Notes: a model not told the origin generated them from the letters alone. DNA of 64,000 nucleotides from Porphyromonas pasteri (GCF_014647755.1 NZ_BMPU01000001.1:1-64000), one strand, 5' to 3'. Positions 39,917 to 49,655 are shown, counted from the first letter of the stretch. Numbers and translations: made by a program.

Positions 39917-40906
39917 ATGCAGAGACTACGGTATCTATATATCCTCGTACTGGCTCTCTTCGGGCTCGGTGGTCAGGCAGCGGCACAGCGTGTGTCGATC
40001 CAGACCCACCTTGACCGCTCCGAGATCCGTATCGGGGAGCGTGCGGCCATCGAGATGACCATCCGCACGGATAACCTCGCTGCCACACGCTTCCACCTCG
40101 TCGAGGACTCGACGGGGACGGAGCGCTTCCGCATCCTGGAGTTCGGCGCACTCGATACGATCAATGTCGGTGGGACGATCCAGGAGATCAAGGCGCGAAT
40201 GATCATCACTTCCTTTGACTCGACGCTCATCACGATTCCCCCGATCGTGGTTGAGACGCCATCGGGGAGTGCTGTCTCCAAGCCCCTTGCCCTCAACGTT
40301 ATCTCACCCGAGGTTGACCTCGAGCATCCCGATCGCTTCAAGCCGATCCAAGATCCGTGGGACGAACCCTACACGCTGTGGGATATCCTTGTGATCATCT
40401 GGACGAGCTGGATTACCTACGTAGCGATCTTCATCGCTCTCGTCCTCCTCTTCATCTACGAGTATAAGCGTAGAGCGGAGTATATGAAGGAGCCCGAGCC
40501 TGTCTACCAACCTCCGACGACCGCCTTCGAGATCTTCCTGCGCCGAGTGGGGGGCCTCAAGGGACTGCGCCTCGAGGATCAGCAAGACTTCAAGAACTAC
40601 TACTCCGAGCTTACGGGGGCACTGCGCTCTTATCTCGGAGATGTCCTACACTTCGATGCACTGGAGAAGACATCCAGCGAGTTGCTTGACGAGCTGCAGG
40701 GCTATCCCTTGAGTAGCGACTACCGTCGCACGATCGAGGGCCTCTTCAGAGAGGCGGACTTTGTGAAGTTCGCTAAGAGCCTCCCGCTTCGTAGTGAGGC
40801 TGAGCAGGTGACTCGCTCTATCCAGGAGCAGACAAAGGCCTTCCACTTAGCATGTCTTGAAGAGCAGGCTAAGCAAGAAGCCGAGAGAAAGGAGGTGGCC
40901 GAATGA
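39917..40906 (+). CDS. Bat-cluster membrane protein with a beta-rich periplasmic domain
   Basis: A 329-aa protein with a signal peptide (MQRLRYLYILVLALFGLG, cut near AAAQ). A beta-sandwich domain (about 25-145) resembles the N-terminal part of BatD. One transmembrane helix (about 165-190, WITYVAIFIALVLLFIYEYK) and a cytoplasmic helical tail with a DUF4381-like look follow. Genes of this type sit between DUF58 and batA in Bacteroides. The start at 39917 is chosen over 39893 because it gives the signal peptide. The stop overlaps batA by 4 bp. Confidence 0.8.
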   Translation: MQRLRYLYILVLALFGLGGQAAAQRVSIQTHLDRSEIRIGERAAIEMTIRTDNLAATRFHLVEDSTGTERFRILEFGALDTINVGGTIQEIKARMIITSFDSTLITIPPIVVETPSGSAVSKPLALNVISPEVDLEHPDRFKPIQDPWDEPYTLWDILVIIWTSWITYVAIFIALVLLFIYEYKRRAEYMKEPEPVYQPPTTAFEIFLRRVGGLKGLRLEDQQDFKNYYSELTGALRSYLGDVLHFDALEKTSSELLDELQGYPLSSDYRRTIEGLFREADFVKFAKSLPLRSEAEQVTRSIQEQTKAFHLACLEEQAKQEAERKEVAE

Positions 40907-41889
40907 CTTTCCTTCATCCTCAGCTGCTGTGGCTCTTACTTCTGCTCCCAGCACTCCTCATCATCTATATCGTATGGCGTCGGCGTCAGCAGGCCTCGCT
41001 CCGTGTGCCTTCGCTTCTCTTCATTAGCGGTGTACGTGGCGGCCTTCGTGTCTACCTGCGTCACGTGCTCTTTGCCCTGCGTCTCCTTGCCTTGGGCTTG
41101 ATCATCGTAGCCTTGGCTCGCCCCCAGAGCTCCTCATCGTGGAGCGAGGATCGTGTCGAGGGGATCGATATCATGCTCACCATGGACATCTCGACGAGTA
41201 TGCTGGCGATGGACTTCCAGCCCAACCGCGTCGAGGCTGCCAAGGAGGTGGCTATGCGCTTCATCGCCAATCGCCCGAATGATAATATCGGCCTCGTCGT
41301 CTTCGCTGGTGAGAGCTTCACGGCTTGTCCGCTGACGCAAGACCACGCGACCCTTATCAATCGTCTTCGGGAGATGACGACGGGTATCATCGCTGACCAG
41401 ACGGCTATCGGCTCGGGGCTTGCCACGGCTATCAGCCGCCTCAAGGACAGCAAGACCAAGAGTAAGGTCATCATCCTGCTGACGGATGGTGCCAACAATA
41501 CGGGGAATATCTCTCCGAAGATGGCTGCTGATCTGGCGAAGACCTTCGGCATATCGATCTATACGATCGGCGTAGGCTCGGGAGCTGGTGAGGCACCCTA
41601 TCCCATACAGACCCCGCTCGGTACAGTCGTGCGCAATATGCCTGTCGACCTTGATGAGCCCACGATGCAGCAGATCGCTGATGTCTCTGGCGGAGCTTAC
41701 TTCCGTGCCACGGACAATGAGTCGCTCGCTGCGATCTACAAGAAGATCGACCAGCTGGAGAAGACTAAGCTCTCGACGCGGAACTATCATACGACCTACG
41801 AGGAGTTCTTCATCTTCGTCCTTGCCGCAGCCTTCCTCCTCCTCTTGGAGTACCTCCTGCGCTCGACGATCCTACGCACCAATCCGTAA
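40903..41889 (+). CDS. batA: Aerotolerance protein BatA (VWA domain)
   Basis: A 328-aa inner-membrane protein. Two N-terminal helices (LLWLLLLLPALLIIYIVW and a second near 55-72) frame a basic loop. The VWA domain holds the MIDAS motif MDISTSM (about 94-100) and LLTDGANNTGN. A C-terminal helix (FFIFVLAAAFLLLLEYLL) closes the protein. The Bat system of Bacteroides supports oxygen tolerance, and the VWA proteins probably form a membrane complex. It overlaps the preceding gene by 4 bp, and batB starts 4 bp after its stop. Confidence 0.93.
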   Translation: MTFLHPQLLWLLLLLPALLIIYIVWRRRQQASLRVPSLLFISGVRGGLRVYLRHVLFALRLLALGLIIVALARPQSSSSWSEDRVEGIDIMLTMDISTSMLAMDFQPNRVEAAKEVAMRFIANRPNDNIGLVVFAGESFTACPLTQDHATLINRLREMTTGIIADQTAIGSGLATAISRLKDSKTKSKVIILLTDGANNTGNISPKMAADLAKTFGISIYTIGVGSGAGEAPYPIQTPLGTVVRNMPVDLDEPTMQQIADVSGGAYFRATDNESLAAIYKKIDQLEKTKLSTRNYHTTYEEFFIFVLAAAFLLLLEYLLRSTILRTNP

Positions 41890-41893
41890 GACG

Positions 41894-42922
41894 ATGGATA
41901 TCCATTTCCATTCACCCGAATACCTCTACCTGCTCTTTGCGCTCCTGCCGCTCTTGGCTCTCTCGCTCTTCGCCTATTGGCGACGTCGTCAGATGCTCAA
42001 GCGCTTTGCCGACAAGGAGCTGGGGCAAGCCCTTGCACCTCTGGCTTCGGGGAAGAAGTACGTATTACGTGACCTCTTGCTCCTCATAGCGGGGGCACTC
42101 ATGATCATCGTCTTGGCTCGCCCACAGCTGGCAGGTAGTAGCGACCAAGGGACGGATGATAAGGGTATCGAAGCAATGATCTGCCTCGATATCTCGAACT
42201 CTATGCTTTGTCAGGACGTCGCTCCCAGCCGACTGGACTTTGCTAAGCGCTCGATCTCCCGCCTCTTGGAGAATATGCGCTCGGACCGCGTGGGGCTGAT
42301 CGTCTTTGCGGGAAGCGCCTTTGTGCAGCTCCCGATCACTACGGACATCGCTACAGCTCAGGACTTCCTCTCCGATATTTCGCCCGATATGCTCTCGGAC
42401 CAAGGGACGGCTATTGGTCAAGCTATCATGCTTGCTCGTCAGTCCTTCTCCGACCGCAAGGATCTGGGGAAAGCGATCATCGTCCTGACGGATGGTGAGG
42501 ACTTCGAGGACAATGCTACCGAGGCTGCGAAAGATGCTGCGAAGGCTGGTATCCATATCAATGTCGTAGGTATTGGTACCGACAAGGGCGGCCCTATCCC
42601 TACATCGGAGGGTAACCTCACCGATGACTCGGGGAATATGGTCGTCACCCGCTTCAATCCCGAGATGTGTCAGCAGATCGCTGATGCTGGTGCGGGTATC
42701 TTCGTCTCCTCGACCTCACAGTCTACCGTCGTCAAGGAGGTAGAGAAGCAGCTGGAGGAGCTCCCTCGCGCTTCGATCACCTCACGATCGGGTAATGGTG
42801 CCGCAGAGGCCTTCGAGCCTTGGCTCTGGGCAGCGCTGGTGCTGCTCGTCGTCGAGTTCTTCATCATGGGACGCAAGAATAAGTTCCTCATCCGTCATAA
42901 TATCTTCGGTCATGAGAAGTAA
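41894..42922 (+). CDS. batB: Aerotolerance protein BatB (VWA domain)
   Basis: A 342-aa paralogue of BatA. Two N-terminal helices (YLYLLFALLPLLALSLFAYW and LLLLIAGALMIIVLA), a VWA domain with CLDISNSMLCQDV and VLTDGEDFEDNA, and a C-terminal helix (WLWAALVLLVVEFFIMG). ATG 41894 (MDIHFHSPEYLYL) is the real start; an upstream in-frame codon at 41588 lies inside batA. The stop overlaps batC by 11 bp. Confidence 0.93.
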   Translation: MDIHFHSPEYLYLLFALLPLLALSLFAYWRRRQMLKRFADKELGQALAPLASGKKYVLRDLLLLIAGALMIIVLARPQLAGSSDQGTDDKGIEAMICLDISNSMLCQDVAPSRLDFAKRSISRLLENMRSDRVGLIVFAGSAFVQLPITTDIATAQDFLSDISPDMLSDQGTAIGQAIMLARQSFSDRKDLGKAIIVLTDGEDFEDNATEAAKDAAKAGIHINVVGIGTDKGGPIPTSEGNLTDDSGNMVVTRFNPEMCQQIADAGAGIFVSSTSQSTVVKEVEKQLEELPRASITSRSGNGAAEAFEPWLWAALVLLVVEFFIMGRKNKFLIRHNIFGHEK

Positions 42923-43658
42923 GATTGCCATCCTCTATCTTGTTCTCCTTGTGCTGGGCGGCTCTTCGCTCTATGCTCAGGGGCTCAAGTCCTATATACG
43001 CCGCGCCAATAAGCTCTATCAAGCCAAGGACTATGCGGGAGCTACACAGGAGTACCGTCGTGCCTTGCTCCGTGACAGTCTCTCAGGTAAGGCGAACTTC
43101 GGTATATCAGCAGCTGCCTACGGGCAGGGACGCTATGACGAAGCTAAGGACTATCTGGAGCGTGCTGCTCAAGATCCTCGGCTCACGCCACGGCAGCAGG
43201 CTGGTGTCCTGCATAACCTCGGTAATGTGGCGATGCAGAAGAAGGACTATCAGAGTGCCGTCCAGTCCTATGAGGAAGCCCTGATCCGCAATCCCGAGGA
43301 CGACAATACGCGCTACAACCTTGCCCTGGCGCAGAAGCTCCTGCAGCAGCAGAACAAGAATAATAAGTCGCAGAGCCAGCAGGGCCAAGATCAGAATAAG
43401 GATAAGGACAAGGATAAGCAGAAGCAAGATCCCAAGCAGGACCAGCAGAAGGATCAGAATAAGCCTGACCAGAAGCCCCAGCAGGGGAAGGATAAGCAGG
43501 GCCAGCCCAATGAGCAGCGCTCCGGTGAGCTCTCGAAGGAGCAGGCTGAGCAGATCCTCCGCTCCTTCCGCACCGATGATGATAAGACGCGTCGTCGTGT
43601 AGAGCAGGAGCAGCGTCAGCAGCAGAATAGTAGTAATAAGAATAAGAAGAGATGGTAA
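42912..43658 (+). CDS. batC: Aerotolerance protein BatC (TPR)
   Basis: A 248-aa protein with a signal peptide (MRSKIAILYLVLLVLGGSSL, cut near YAQ). TPR repeats (about 25-135) include ANKLYQAKDYAGATQEYRRA and GNVAMQKKDYQSAVQSYEEA. The tail is an extremely polar Lys/Gln/Asp low-complexity region (about 138-248). It is periplasmic and probably an adaptor between the VWA proteins. It overlaps batB by 11 bp and batD by 7 bp, which points to strict translational coupling. Confidence 0.9.
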   Translation: MRSKIAILYLVLLVLGGSSLYAQGLKSYIRRANKLYQAKDYAGATQEYRRALLRDSLSGKANFGISAAAYGQGRYDEAKDYLERAAQDPRLTPRQQAGVLHNLGNVAMQKKDYQSAVQSYEEALIRNPEDDNTRYNLALAQKLLQQQNKNNKSQSQQGQDQNKDKDKDKQKQDPKQDQQKDQNKPDQKPQQGKDKQGQPNEQRSGELSKEQAEQILRSFRTDDDKTRRRVEQEQRQQQNSSNKNKKRW

Positions 43659-45439
43659 TCTCGATGAAGTCAGTAGCCTTCGTAGGGCGCAGTCTTGCCC
43701 TATTCCTCTGCCTCCTCCTCTTGCCGCTTGGTCTTAGGGCTCAGGTGGTACGTGTCGAGGTGCCGCAGACTGTAGTCCAAGGAGCATCGTTCCAGCTCAG
43801 CTATACTTACTCAGGTAGTGAGGACTTCGAGCGTGTCACGGAGCCTAAGGTCGCAGGCCTGCAGGTCCTCTATGGCCCCGCTCGCCAGCAGATGAGTAGC
43901 TTCCAGAGTGTCAATGGACGCAATAGCTCGACCTCCTCGGTGAGCCTCACCTATACCCTCATGGCAGAGCGTCCGGGGAGCATCACGATCCCAGCGGCTA
44001 CGGCTACCATCGGAGGTAAGCGTGTCAATGTCCATGGTGCTACGGTGCGCGTCCTCCCTCCCGATAAGAATGCTCCAGCAGGTCGCTCTCAGTCTGGTGG
44101 GGCTACTACTACGGGTAGCTACTTCTTCCGTGCTCTCCCTGGGGCTACCGTTGTCTATGAGAAGCAGGCCTTCCCCATACGCTACAAGCTCTATGCGACG
44201 ACGGAGTTTGATATCAACTCCTTCGAAGCTCCCCAATATGATGGCTTCCTCTCCGAGAAGCAAGCCGATGATGGTCGTCGTCAGCTCCAGCTCGAGACCT
44301 ACCAGGGGCGCAACTACCGCACGGTAGATATCCTTAGTGAGGTGCTCTTCCCTCAGCGAAGTGGTACGCTCACGATCCCCTCATCTAAGATCGGCATCCG
44401 TGTCCCTGTGCCTCAGGCCAGTGACGATCCCTTCTTTGGCTCGGCGGTACTCGCTGACCGCACGGTGGAGTCAGCTCCAGTGACCATCCAAGTACGCCCC
44501 CTCCCCACGGAGGGGCAGCCCAAGGACTTCTCTGGTGCTGTCGGCTCCTTCCGCATGCGTGCCGAGCTCCTCACGAAGACCCCCAAGACGAATGAGTCAG
44601 TGACGATTCGCCTGACACTCGAGGGTACGGGCAACCTCAAGCAGGTCATCAGCCCTGCGATAGCCTTCCCTCAAGACTTCGAGGTCTATGATCCGAAGGA
44701 GACGTATGAGGAGAAGGTCTCCGCTACCGAGGTCTATGGTAAGAAGATCATCGAATACTTCGCCATCCCTCGTCGTACCGGCTCGGTGACGATCCCTGCA
44801 CTGACCTTCTCATACTTCGACCCGAAGCTGGGGCGCTATGAGACGCTCCGCTCCCAGACCTTCTCGCTGAATGTAGCTCAAGGCCCAGAGACAGCGTCGG
44901 ATGATCGCGGTAGCCTACGCCAGCAGGAGCAGCTCCTGCGTCAGCTCCATAACACCGAAGGGGTCTCCGCTCCTAAGGGTCTTCGCTGGGCGACGAGCTG
45001 GAGCTATCTTCTGCTCTTCCCCCTCATCGCGCTCCTCGGCCTCATCGCCTATCTCGTCATCGCTCGCCAGCGTGGTCTGCGTGCTGACAGCTTGGGCTAC
45101 AAGGCCTCGCGTGCCAGCTCGGTGGCTACTAAGCGCCTGCGCACGGCTCATAAGCTCCTCAAGGCGGGTAAGCGTGATGCCTTCTACGAAGAGGCGCTAC
45201 GTGCACTCTGGGGCTATCTCGGAGATAAGCTCCGTCTGCCTGTCTCGGAGCTGAGTCGTAGCTCGGTCTCTGAGATCCTGCGCACTCGAGGGCTGGATGA
45301 GGAGACGATCACGCGCCTCACACAGGTCATCGATGAAGTTGAGTTCGCCCGCTATGCTCCCGCTAAGGAGGGGGATATGCAGGCGCTGTATGATACAGCT
45401 GCTGAGGTCATCGGCGCTATCGATAGTCACAAGCTTTAG
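43652..45439 (+). CDS. batD: Aerotolerance protein BatD
   Basis: A 595-aa protein with a signal peptide (VGRSLALFLCLLLLPLGLRA), a long run of beta-sandwich domains typical of BatD (about 30-415; for example VPQTVVQGASFQLSYTYSGS), one membrane helix (about 448-468, WSYLLLFPLIALLGLIAYLV), and a cytoplasmic helical C-terminus. An alternative start is ATG 43664 (MKSVAFVGRS). The C-terminal part, with GYLGDKLRLPVSELSRS and EFARYAPAK, is similar to the tail of the 329-aa protein at 39917 (EADFVKFAK), so the two may be distant paralogues. Confidence 0.88.
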   Translation: MVISMKSVAFVGRSLALFLCLLLLPLGLRAQVVRVEVPQTVVQGASFQLSYTYSGSEDFERVTEPKVAGLQVLYGPARQQMSSFQSVNGRNSSTSSVSLTYTLMAERPGSITIPAATATIGGKRVNVHGATVRVLPPDKNAPAGRSQSGGATTTGSYFFRALPGATVVYEKQAFPIRYKLYATTEFDINSFEAPQYDGFLSEKQADDGRRQLQLETYQGRNYRTVDILSEVLFPQRSGTLTIPSSKIGIRVPVPQASDDPFFGSAVLADRTVESAPVTIQVRPLPTEGQPKDFSGAVGSFRMRAELLTKTPKTNESVTIRLTLEGTGNLKQVISPAIAFPQDFEVYDPKETYEEKVSATEVYGKKIIEYFAIPRRTGSVTIPALTFSYFDPKLGRYETLRSQTFSLNVAQGPETASDDRGSLRQQEQLLRQLHNTEGVSAPKGLRWATSWSYLLLFPLIALLGLIAYLVIARQRGLRADSLGYKASRASSVATKRLRTAHKLLKAGKRDAFYEEALRALWGYLGDKLRLPVSELSRSSVSEILRTRGLDEETITRLTQVIDEVEFARYAPAKEGDMQALYDTAAEVIGAIDSHKL

Positions 45440-45449
45440 CCCCCTTACT

Positions 45450-46214
45450 ATGCGTACGATATTTCTTTCCCTACTTTGCTTGATCTCGACGCTCCACCTC
45501 GGGGCTACCGAGAAGGCGGAGATCTCTGTCGATAGTCTCTTCGCAGCGGGGCGCTACCGTGAGGCAGCTGCCGCTCTCGAGGCGGAGATCAAGACCTCTG
45601 GCGAAAGCTCCACACGCTATGCCAACCTCGGTAACTGTTACTATCTGCTGGGTGACCTCGGGCATGCGGTGCTGAGCTATGAGCGTGCTACGCTCTTGGA
45701 CCCTCGTGACAAGGCGATTGCCGAGGCGCGTGCTGTCCTCATCAAGAAGACCATAGATAAGCTCCCCGATGCGGAGAGCTGGTTCACACTTACGGGGGCT
45801 AAGGTCGCCTATGCGCTGCCACTCACCGCACTCCTCCCGCTTGCCCTTGTGCTCTTTGCCCTGGCTATCGGCTCTTGCGTAGCCTTTGCTCTGGGGCGCA
45901 CACGCCGTGGTAAGCGTATCGCCTTCTATACGGCGCTGGGGAGCTTCGTCCTGACGGCCTTTGTCGGGGCGCTGATCCTGCACTGGGTGTATGCCGAGCG
46001 CTCGGCTCGAGAGAAGGCTGTCATTACGCAGCCCGAGGTGAATGTTTATTCCTCTCCCAGTGGGAAGGGGACGGTCAAGACCCAGCTGCATGAGGGTACG
46101 CGCCTTCGTCTGGTCGGTAAGTCCGTAGGCGAATATCAGCAGTTCTCCCTGGGCGATGGTACAGAGGGCTGGATCGCCTCGAGTGCTATTGAGCCTATTG
46201 TAGCTCCCAAGTAA
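45450..46214 (+). CDS. batE: Aerotolerance protein BatE (TPR and SH3-like)
   Basis: A 254-aa protein with a signal peptide (MRTIFLSLLCLISTLHLGAT). A TPR region has SLFAAGRYREAAAALEAEIK and NLGNCYYLLGDLGHAVLSYE. Two membrane helices follow (about 125-150 and 165-185). The C-terminal SH3b-like segment has EVNVYSSPSGKGTVKTQLHE and GWIASSAIEPI. The start at 45450 lies 10 bp after the batD stop. It ends the Bat set; the PAP2 gene follows after 8 bp. Confidence 0.88.
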   Translation: MRTIFLSLLCLISTLHLGATEKAEISVDSLFAAGRYREAAAALEAEIKTSGESSTRYANLGNCYYLLGDLGHAVLSYERATLLDPRDKAIAEARAVLIKKTIDKLPDAESWFTLTGAKVAYALPLTALLPLALVLFALAIGSCVAFALGRTRRGKRIAFYTALGSFVLTAFVGALILHWVYAERSAREKAVITQPEVNVYSSPSGKGTVKTQLHEGTRLRLVGKSVGEYQQFSLGDGTEGWIASSAIEPIVAPK

Positions 46215-46222
46215 ATACTCCT

Positions 46223-46924
46223 ATGACGCCTCCCTTCCTGCCGGGCGAGGTCGCCCTACTGCGTGCTATCAATGGAGCGCATTCGCCCTTCTGGGATGCA
46301 GCGATGTTCCTCATCTCCAATGTAGGTGCTTGGACTTTTCCTGCGATAGCCCTCCTGATCTTCCTCTTCTATCGCCGTCCGAAGAGCGAGGCTATCCTCC
46401 TTCTGCTGATGGTGGGGCTGTGTGTGGCGCTGGGAGATGTCCTAAGCTCGACGCTGGCGAAGCCCTTCTTTGAGCGTCTACGTCCCACGCATACGCCTTG
46501 GCTGCAGGAGAGCCTGCACTATGTCTATGGCTACCACGGGAAGCTCTATGGCTTCTTCTCTGGGCACTCGGCGAACTATACCGCAGTGGCTACCTTCCTC
46601 TGCTTGACCTTCAGAGACCGACGCTTCACGGCGGTGCTCTCGCTCTTAGTTGCCTGGGTCGTCTACAGCCGTATGTATATCGGAGCGCACTTCTTCTCTG
46701 ACTGCCTTGTGGGTATCCTTGTAGGCCTTGCCGTGGGCTATGGTGTCTACCGTCTGTACCTCTACATCCGAGGGCGAGTCCTCGCCACGGGCTATCGTGC
46801 CCCGCAGGAGATCTATCACGAGGGGATGCTTGCGCTGGTCTGTGCGCTCTGGGTCTCTATCCCCGTCACGCTGATGATGGCGGTACAGTTCACACGTATC
46901 CTACGTATGGTCGGGGCTTTGTAG
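46223..46924 (+). CDS. PAP2-family membrane phosphatase
   Basis: A 233-aa integral membrane phosphatase with all three PAP2 signature motifs: KPFFERLRP (C1), SGHSANYTA (C2, catalytic His) and SRMYIGAHFFSD (C3). Likely substrates are lipid phosphates such as undecaprenyl diphosphate, phosphatidylglycerol phosphate or lipid A phosphates; the sequence alone does not decide. About six membrane helices. It is cotranscribed with the bat genes by spacing, followed by a strong terminator. Confidence 0.9.
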   Translation: MTPPFLPGEVALLRAINGAHSPFWDAAMFLISNVGAWTFPAIALLIFLFYRRPKSEAILLLLMVGLCVALGDVLSSTLAKPFFERLRPTHTPWLQESLHYVYGYHGKLYGFFSGHSANYTAVATFLCLTFRDRRFTAVLSLLVAWVVYSRMYIGAHFFSDCLVGILVGLAVGYGVYRLYLYIRGRVLATGYRAPQEIYHEGMLALVCALWVSIPVTLMMAVQFTRILRMVGAL

Positions 46925-46950
46925 CTCACGCCTCCCTATACCTTATATAT

Positions 46951-46991
46951 AGCAGCGCCCCATGATGCAGATGGCATCATGGGGCGCTGCT
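46951..46991. terminator. Bidirectional terminator between convergent operons
   Basis: Perfect 18-bp stem AGCAGCGCCCCATGATGC (46951-46968) / GCATCATGGGGCGCTGCT (46974-46991) with a 5-nt loop and TATATA flanks. It separates the bat/PAP2 operon (+) from the cmk-ispH-methyltransferase operon (-). Confidence 0.85.
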
Positions 46992-47011
46992 GTATATGCT
47001 CGGGGGGGAGC

Positions 47012-47659
47012 TTATAGCTTACGGATGAGGCTTAGCCCGTCACGTAGGGGGAGGATGAGGTTCTCAACCCGGGGGTCGCGCTGCACGTGATCGTTGAAGG
47101 CGAGGATCGTCTGCGTCTGCTGGTCGGTAGGAGTCGGCTCCTCGATGACCTTACCGTCCCAGAGGGTATTATCTGCTAAGATGAGGGCGCCCGAGGGGAG
47201 GTGGGGGAGGATGAGCTCATAGTAATCGATGTACTCGCGCTTATTGGCGTCGATATACACGAGGTCGAAGCTGTGCTTCTCTAAGAGCTCGGGGAGGATC
47301 GTGAGCGCATCTCCGAGGTAGAGGTGCACGCGGTGGGCGTAGGGCGTGCCGTCGAGGAACTCGTGGATGAAGTCCTCCATCTCATCATCTGACTCGATGG
47401 TATGGACCTCACCGCCTTCTCCGAGGGCTTCGGCCAAGCAGTGCGCAGCATAGCCTGTGAAGGTGCCAAGCTCAAGGACTTTTTGGGCTCCCGAGATACG
47501 GCAGAGCATTTGAAGGAGGTTGCCCTGCAGGTGTCCAGAGAGCATACGAGCACGCAGGAGGCGCACATGAGCCTCTCTCCAGAGTCGCTGGCGGTAGGGA
47601 CTCTCCGGGGTCGTATGACTTAGGATGTACTCCTCGAGTCGCTCGCTGTCGATGCTCAT
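47012..47659 (-). CDS. Class I SAM-dependent O-methyltransferase
   Basis: A 215-aa enzyme of the caffeoyl-CoA/catechol O-methyltransferase type. SAM-binding motif I is VLELGTFTGYAAHCLAEAL, followed by EVHTIESDDE (acidic ribose binder), LYLGDALTIL, and DLVYIDANKREYIDYYELI with the metal-binding aspartate; LADNTLWDG also fits the metal site. The substrate is unknown. The start overlaps the ispH stop by 4 bp. It is the last gene of the cmk-ispH operon. Confidence 0.9.
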   Translation of the reverse strand: MSIDSERLEEYILSHTTPESPYRQRLWREAHVRLLRARMLSGHLQGNLLQMLCRISGAQKVLELGTFTGYAAHCLAEALGEGGEVHTIESDDEMEDFIHEFLDGTPYAHRVHLYLGDALTILPELLEKHSFDLVYIDANKREYIDYYELILPHLPSGALILADNTLWDGKVIEEPTPTDQQTQTILAFNDHVQRDPRVENLILPLRDGLSLIRKL

Positions 47660-48561
47660 TCGCTGACGGCTGTTTCTGGCTCAGGCATCCCGAGGATCTC
47701 GCGGATACGGCTGGCGACTTGCTCCATCTGCCACATAGGCGTGGAGGTCGCCCCACAGATACCGATGCTCTGTGGTAGGGGCTGGAGCATCTCGGGCTGG
47801 ATCTCATCGGGAGAGGAGACGAAGATACTTCGCTCGTTGCCCTTCTGGCAGTAGCTGAAGAGCACCTTGCCGTTGGAGCTCTTGCCCCCTGCGACGAAGA
47901 ACGTCAGCTCATGCTGGGAGGAGAACTCCTGGATGTGGGGCATACGGTTGGATACCTGACGGCAGATCGAGTCCTGGAAGTCGAAGCGAGCATCGCCTAT
48001 CATACGGCTACGGAGCGTGTCGATGAGCTCGTGGAAGCCCGTCAGTGACTGGGTCGTCTGCGAGAAGAGTGCGATGGGGCGGGTGAAGTCAATCTGCTCG
48101 ATATCCTCGGGGCTCTGCACGATGATGGCCTTCCCATCGGTCTGGCCGACGAGACCATTGACCTCGGCATGACCCTTCTTCCCATAGATCACGATCTGAC
48201 CACCCACGGGATCCAGCTCAGCGAACTTGCGACGGACCTTCTTCTGCAGGGCGAGCACGACGGGGCAAGTAGCATCGACGAGCTCGATGTTGCGCTCGCG
48301 AGCGAGCTGATAGATGGCGGGTGCTTCTCCGTGGGCACGGAAGAGCACGCGCTTTCCCTCGAGCTTCTTGAAGGCCTCGTAGTCGATCGTCTGCATACCC
48401 TTGGCCTGCAGGCGGTCTACCTCCTGGTTGTTGTGTACGATGTCGCCGAGGCAGTAGAGCTCTTTGTCATCCTTCTTCAGCTCTTCTTCGGCGTGCTTGA
48501 CAGCATTGATGACGCCGAAGCAGAAGCCCGACTGTTGGTCTATTTCGATCTTGGGATACAT
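47656..48561 (-). CDS. ispH: 4-hydroxy-3-methylbut-2-enyl diphosphate reductase
   Basis: A 301-aa Fe-S enzyme that performs the last step of the MEP isoprenoid pathway. The three cluster cysteines are C14 (SGFCFGV), about C99 (DATCPVV) and about C196 (DSICRQV). Other conserved residues are in LGDIVHN, FRAHGE and SQTTQS. The length and layout are those of the stand-alone form, without an S1-domain fusion. It lies 36 bp after cmk, an order common in Bacteroidota. Confidence 0.95.
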   Translation of the reverse strand: MYPKIEIDQQSGFCFGVINAVKHAEEELKKDDKELYCLGDIVHNNQEVDRLQAKGMQTIDYEAFKKLEGKRVLFRAHGEAPAIYQLARERNIELVDATCPVVLALQKKVRRKFAELDPVGGQIVIYGKKGHAEVNGLVGQTDGKAIIVQSPEDIEQIDFTRPIALFSQTTQSLTGFHELIDTLRSRMIGDARFDFQDSICRQVSNRMPHIQEFSSQHELTFFVAGGKSSNGKVLFSYCQKGNERSIFVSSPDEIQPEMLQPLPQSIGICGATSTPMWQMEQVASRIREILGMPEPETAVSE

Positions 48562-48597
48562 GCGTGGGGATAAGGAGTGGGGGAGAGGAAGGCTGGA

Positions 48598-49296
48598 CTA
48601 CGCCTTGGCGAGAGCTTCCTCGAAGTAGGAGCGCAGGAGGGCATCCTGCTCGTCGTGGGTCAGGTGGGAGTTGTCGAGGACGCGGGCATCCTCAGCTTGG
48701 CGCAGGGGAGCTACCTCACGGTGCGTGTCTATGTAGTCACGCTGACGAAGATTCTCCAGCACCTCCTCAAGGGTAATCTTGCTGTCGCCCTTGCCGCGAA
48801 GCTCGGCAAGGCGGCGCTCTGCGCGGATGACAGGGTCAGCCGTGACGAAGACCTTGAGCTCTGCCTGGGGGAAGACAGCGGTGCCGATGTCTCGGCCGTC
48901 CATAACGATACCGCCCTCAGCGCCGAAGGCCTGCTGCTGGGCCGTGAGGAACTCACGTACGAAGCCCAGTGCGGCGATGGGGCTGACGAAGGAGGCGACC
49001 TCCATCGTGCGGATCTCCTTCTCGACGTTCTCGCCGTTGAGGTAGAGCTCGGGTATGGCACCTTCGTGGCTCTGACGGAAGCTCAGGGATACCTCGTTCA
49101 GGGCTTCGCGAAGCTCTGCCTCCTGGATCACTCCCTCGCGGATGAAGCCACGTCTGAGGGCGAAGAGGGTGACGCCTCGGTACATCGCGCCTGTGTCGAC
49201 GTAGATATAGTCGATTGCACGCGCCAGTGTACGTGCCATAGAGCTCTTGCCACATGAGCTGTAGCCGTCAATGGCCACGATGATCTTCTTTGTCAT
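48598..49296 (-). CDS. cmk: Cytidylate kinase
   Basis: A 232-aa enzyme that phosphorylates CMP and dCMP. The P-loop is [19 protein letters not shown] (about 6-24). The substrate-binding [16 protein letters not shown] and [20 protein letters not shown] follow, then the lid arginines in [13 protein letters not shown]. ispH and the methyltransferase follow. A minus-strand TATCTTTG box lies about 190 bp upstream. Confidence 0.95.
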   Translation of the reverse strand: MTKKIIVAIDGYSSCGKSSMARTLARAIDYIYVDTGAMYRGVTLFALRRGFIREGVIQEAELREALNEVSLSFRQSHEGAIPELYLNGENVEKEIRTMEVASFVSPIAALGFVREFLTAQQQAFGAEGGIVMDGRDIGTAVFPQAELKVFVTADPVIRAERRLAELRGKGDSKITLEEVLENLRQRDYIDTHREVAPLRQAEDARVLDNSHLTHDEQDALLRSYFEEALAKA

Positions 49297-49655
49297 GGGT
49301 GTTGTCTTACCGTTCGTTTATCGTTTGTGGGGTATACACCCCCTTATCCCAACACGGGGTAGGGGATGAAGGTTTTTGTCTGCTATAGGGAATAGCTTGG
49401 GGAAAGTCCTTCCGGCGGCCGCACCGCTATATATAATATGGTATAGGGTGCGCAGCCTATCTGCCTCACCATGGAGGCGGTCGCAAAGATATGGAATTGC
49501 CTGCACTTATGGTATATCCGCACAAGCTTTGTCGATATATAAGTGGCTGATGTTCAGTATGGAATTGCGATTGAACTTCCTCTTTTGAGAGCTTATGGAA
49601 GGGTGATGGCTTCGTAAGCGGGGGCGTGAAGCTGTTGGGGGTAAGTCTCGGTTCA
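49297..49655. other. cmk upstream region
   Basis: No gene recognised. It holds the minus-strand -7 box at 49484 and a weak GC-rich hairpin (CTTCCGGCGGCC near 49410). It leads into the two repeat arrays at 49656-50003. Confidence 0.45.
49484..49491 (-). promoter_or_regulatory. TATCTTTG -7 box upstream of cmk-ispH
   Basis: An exact TAnnTTTG box on the minus strand, about 190 bp before the cmk start. No -33 TTG is seen at the expected spacing. Confidence 0.5.
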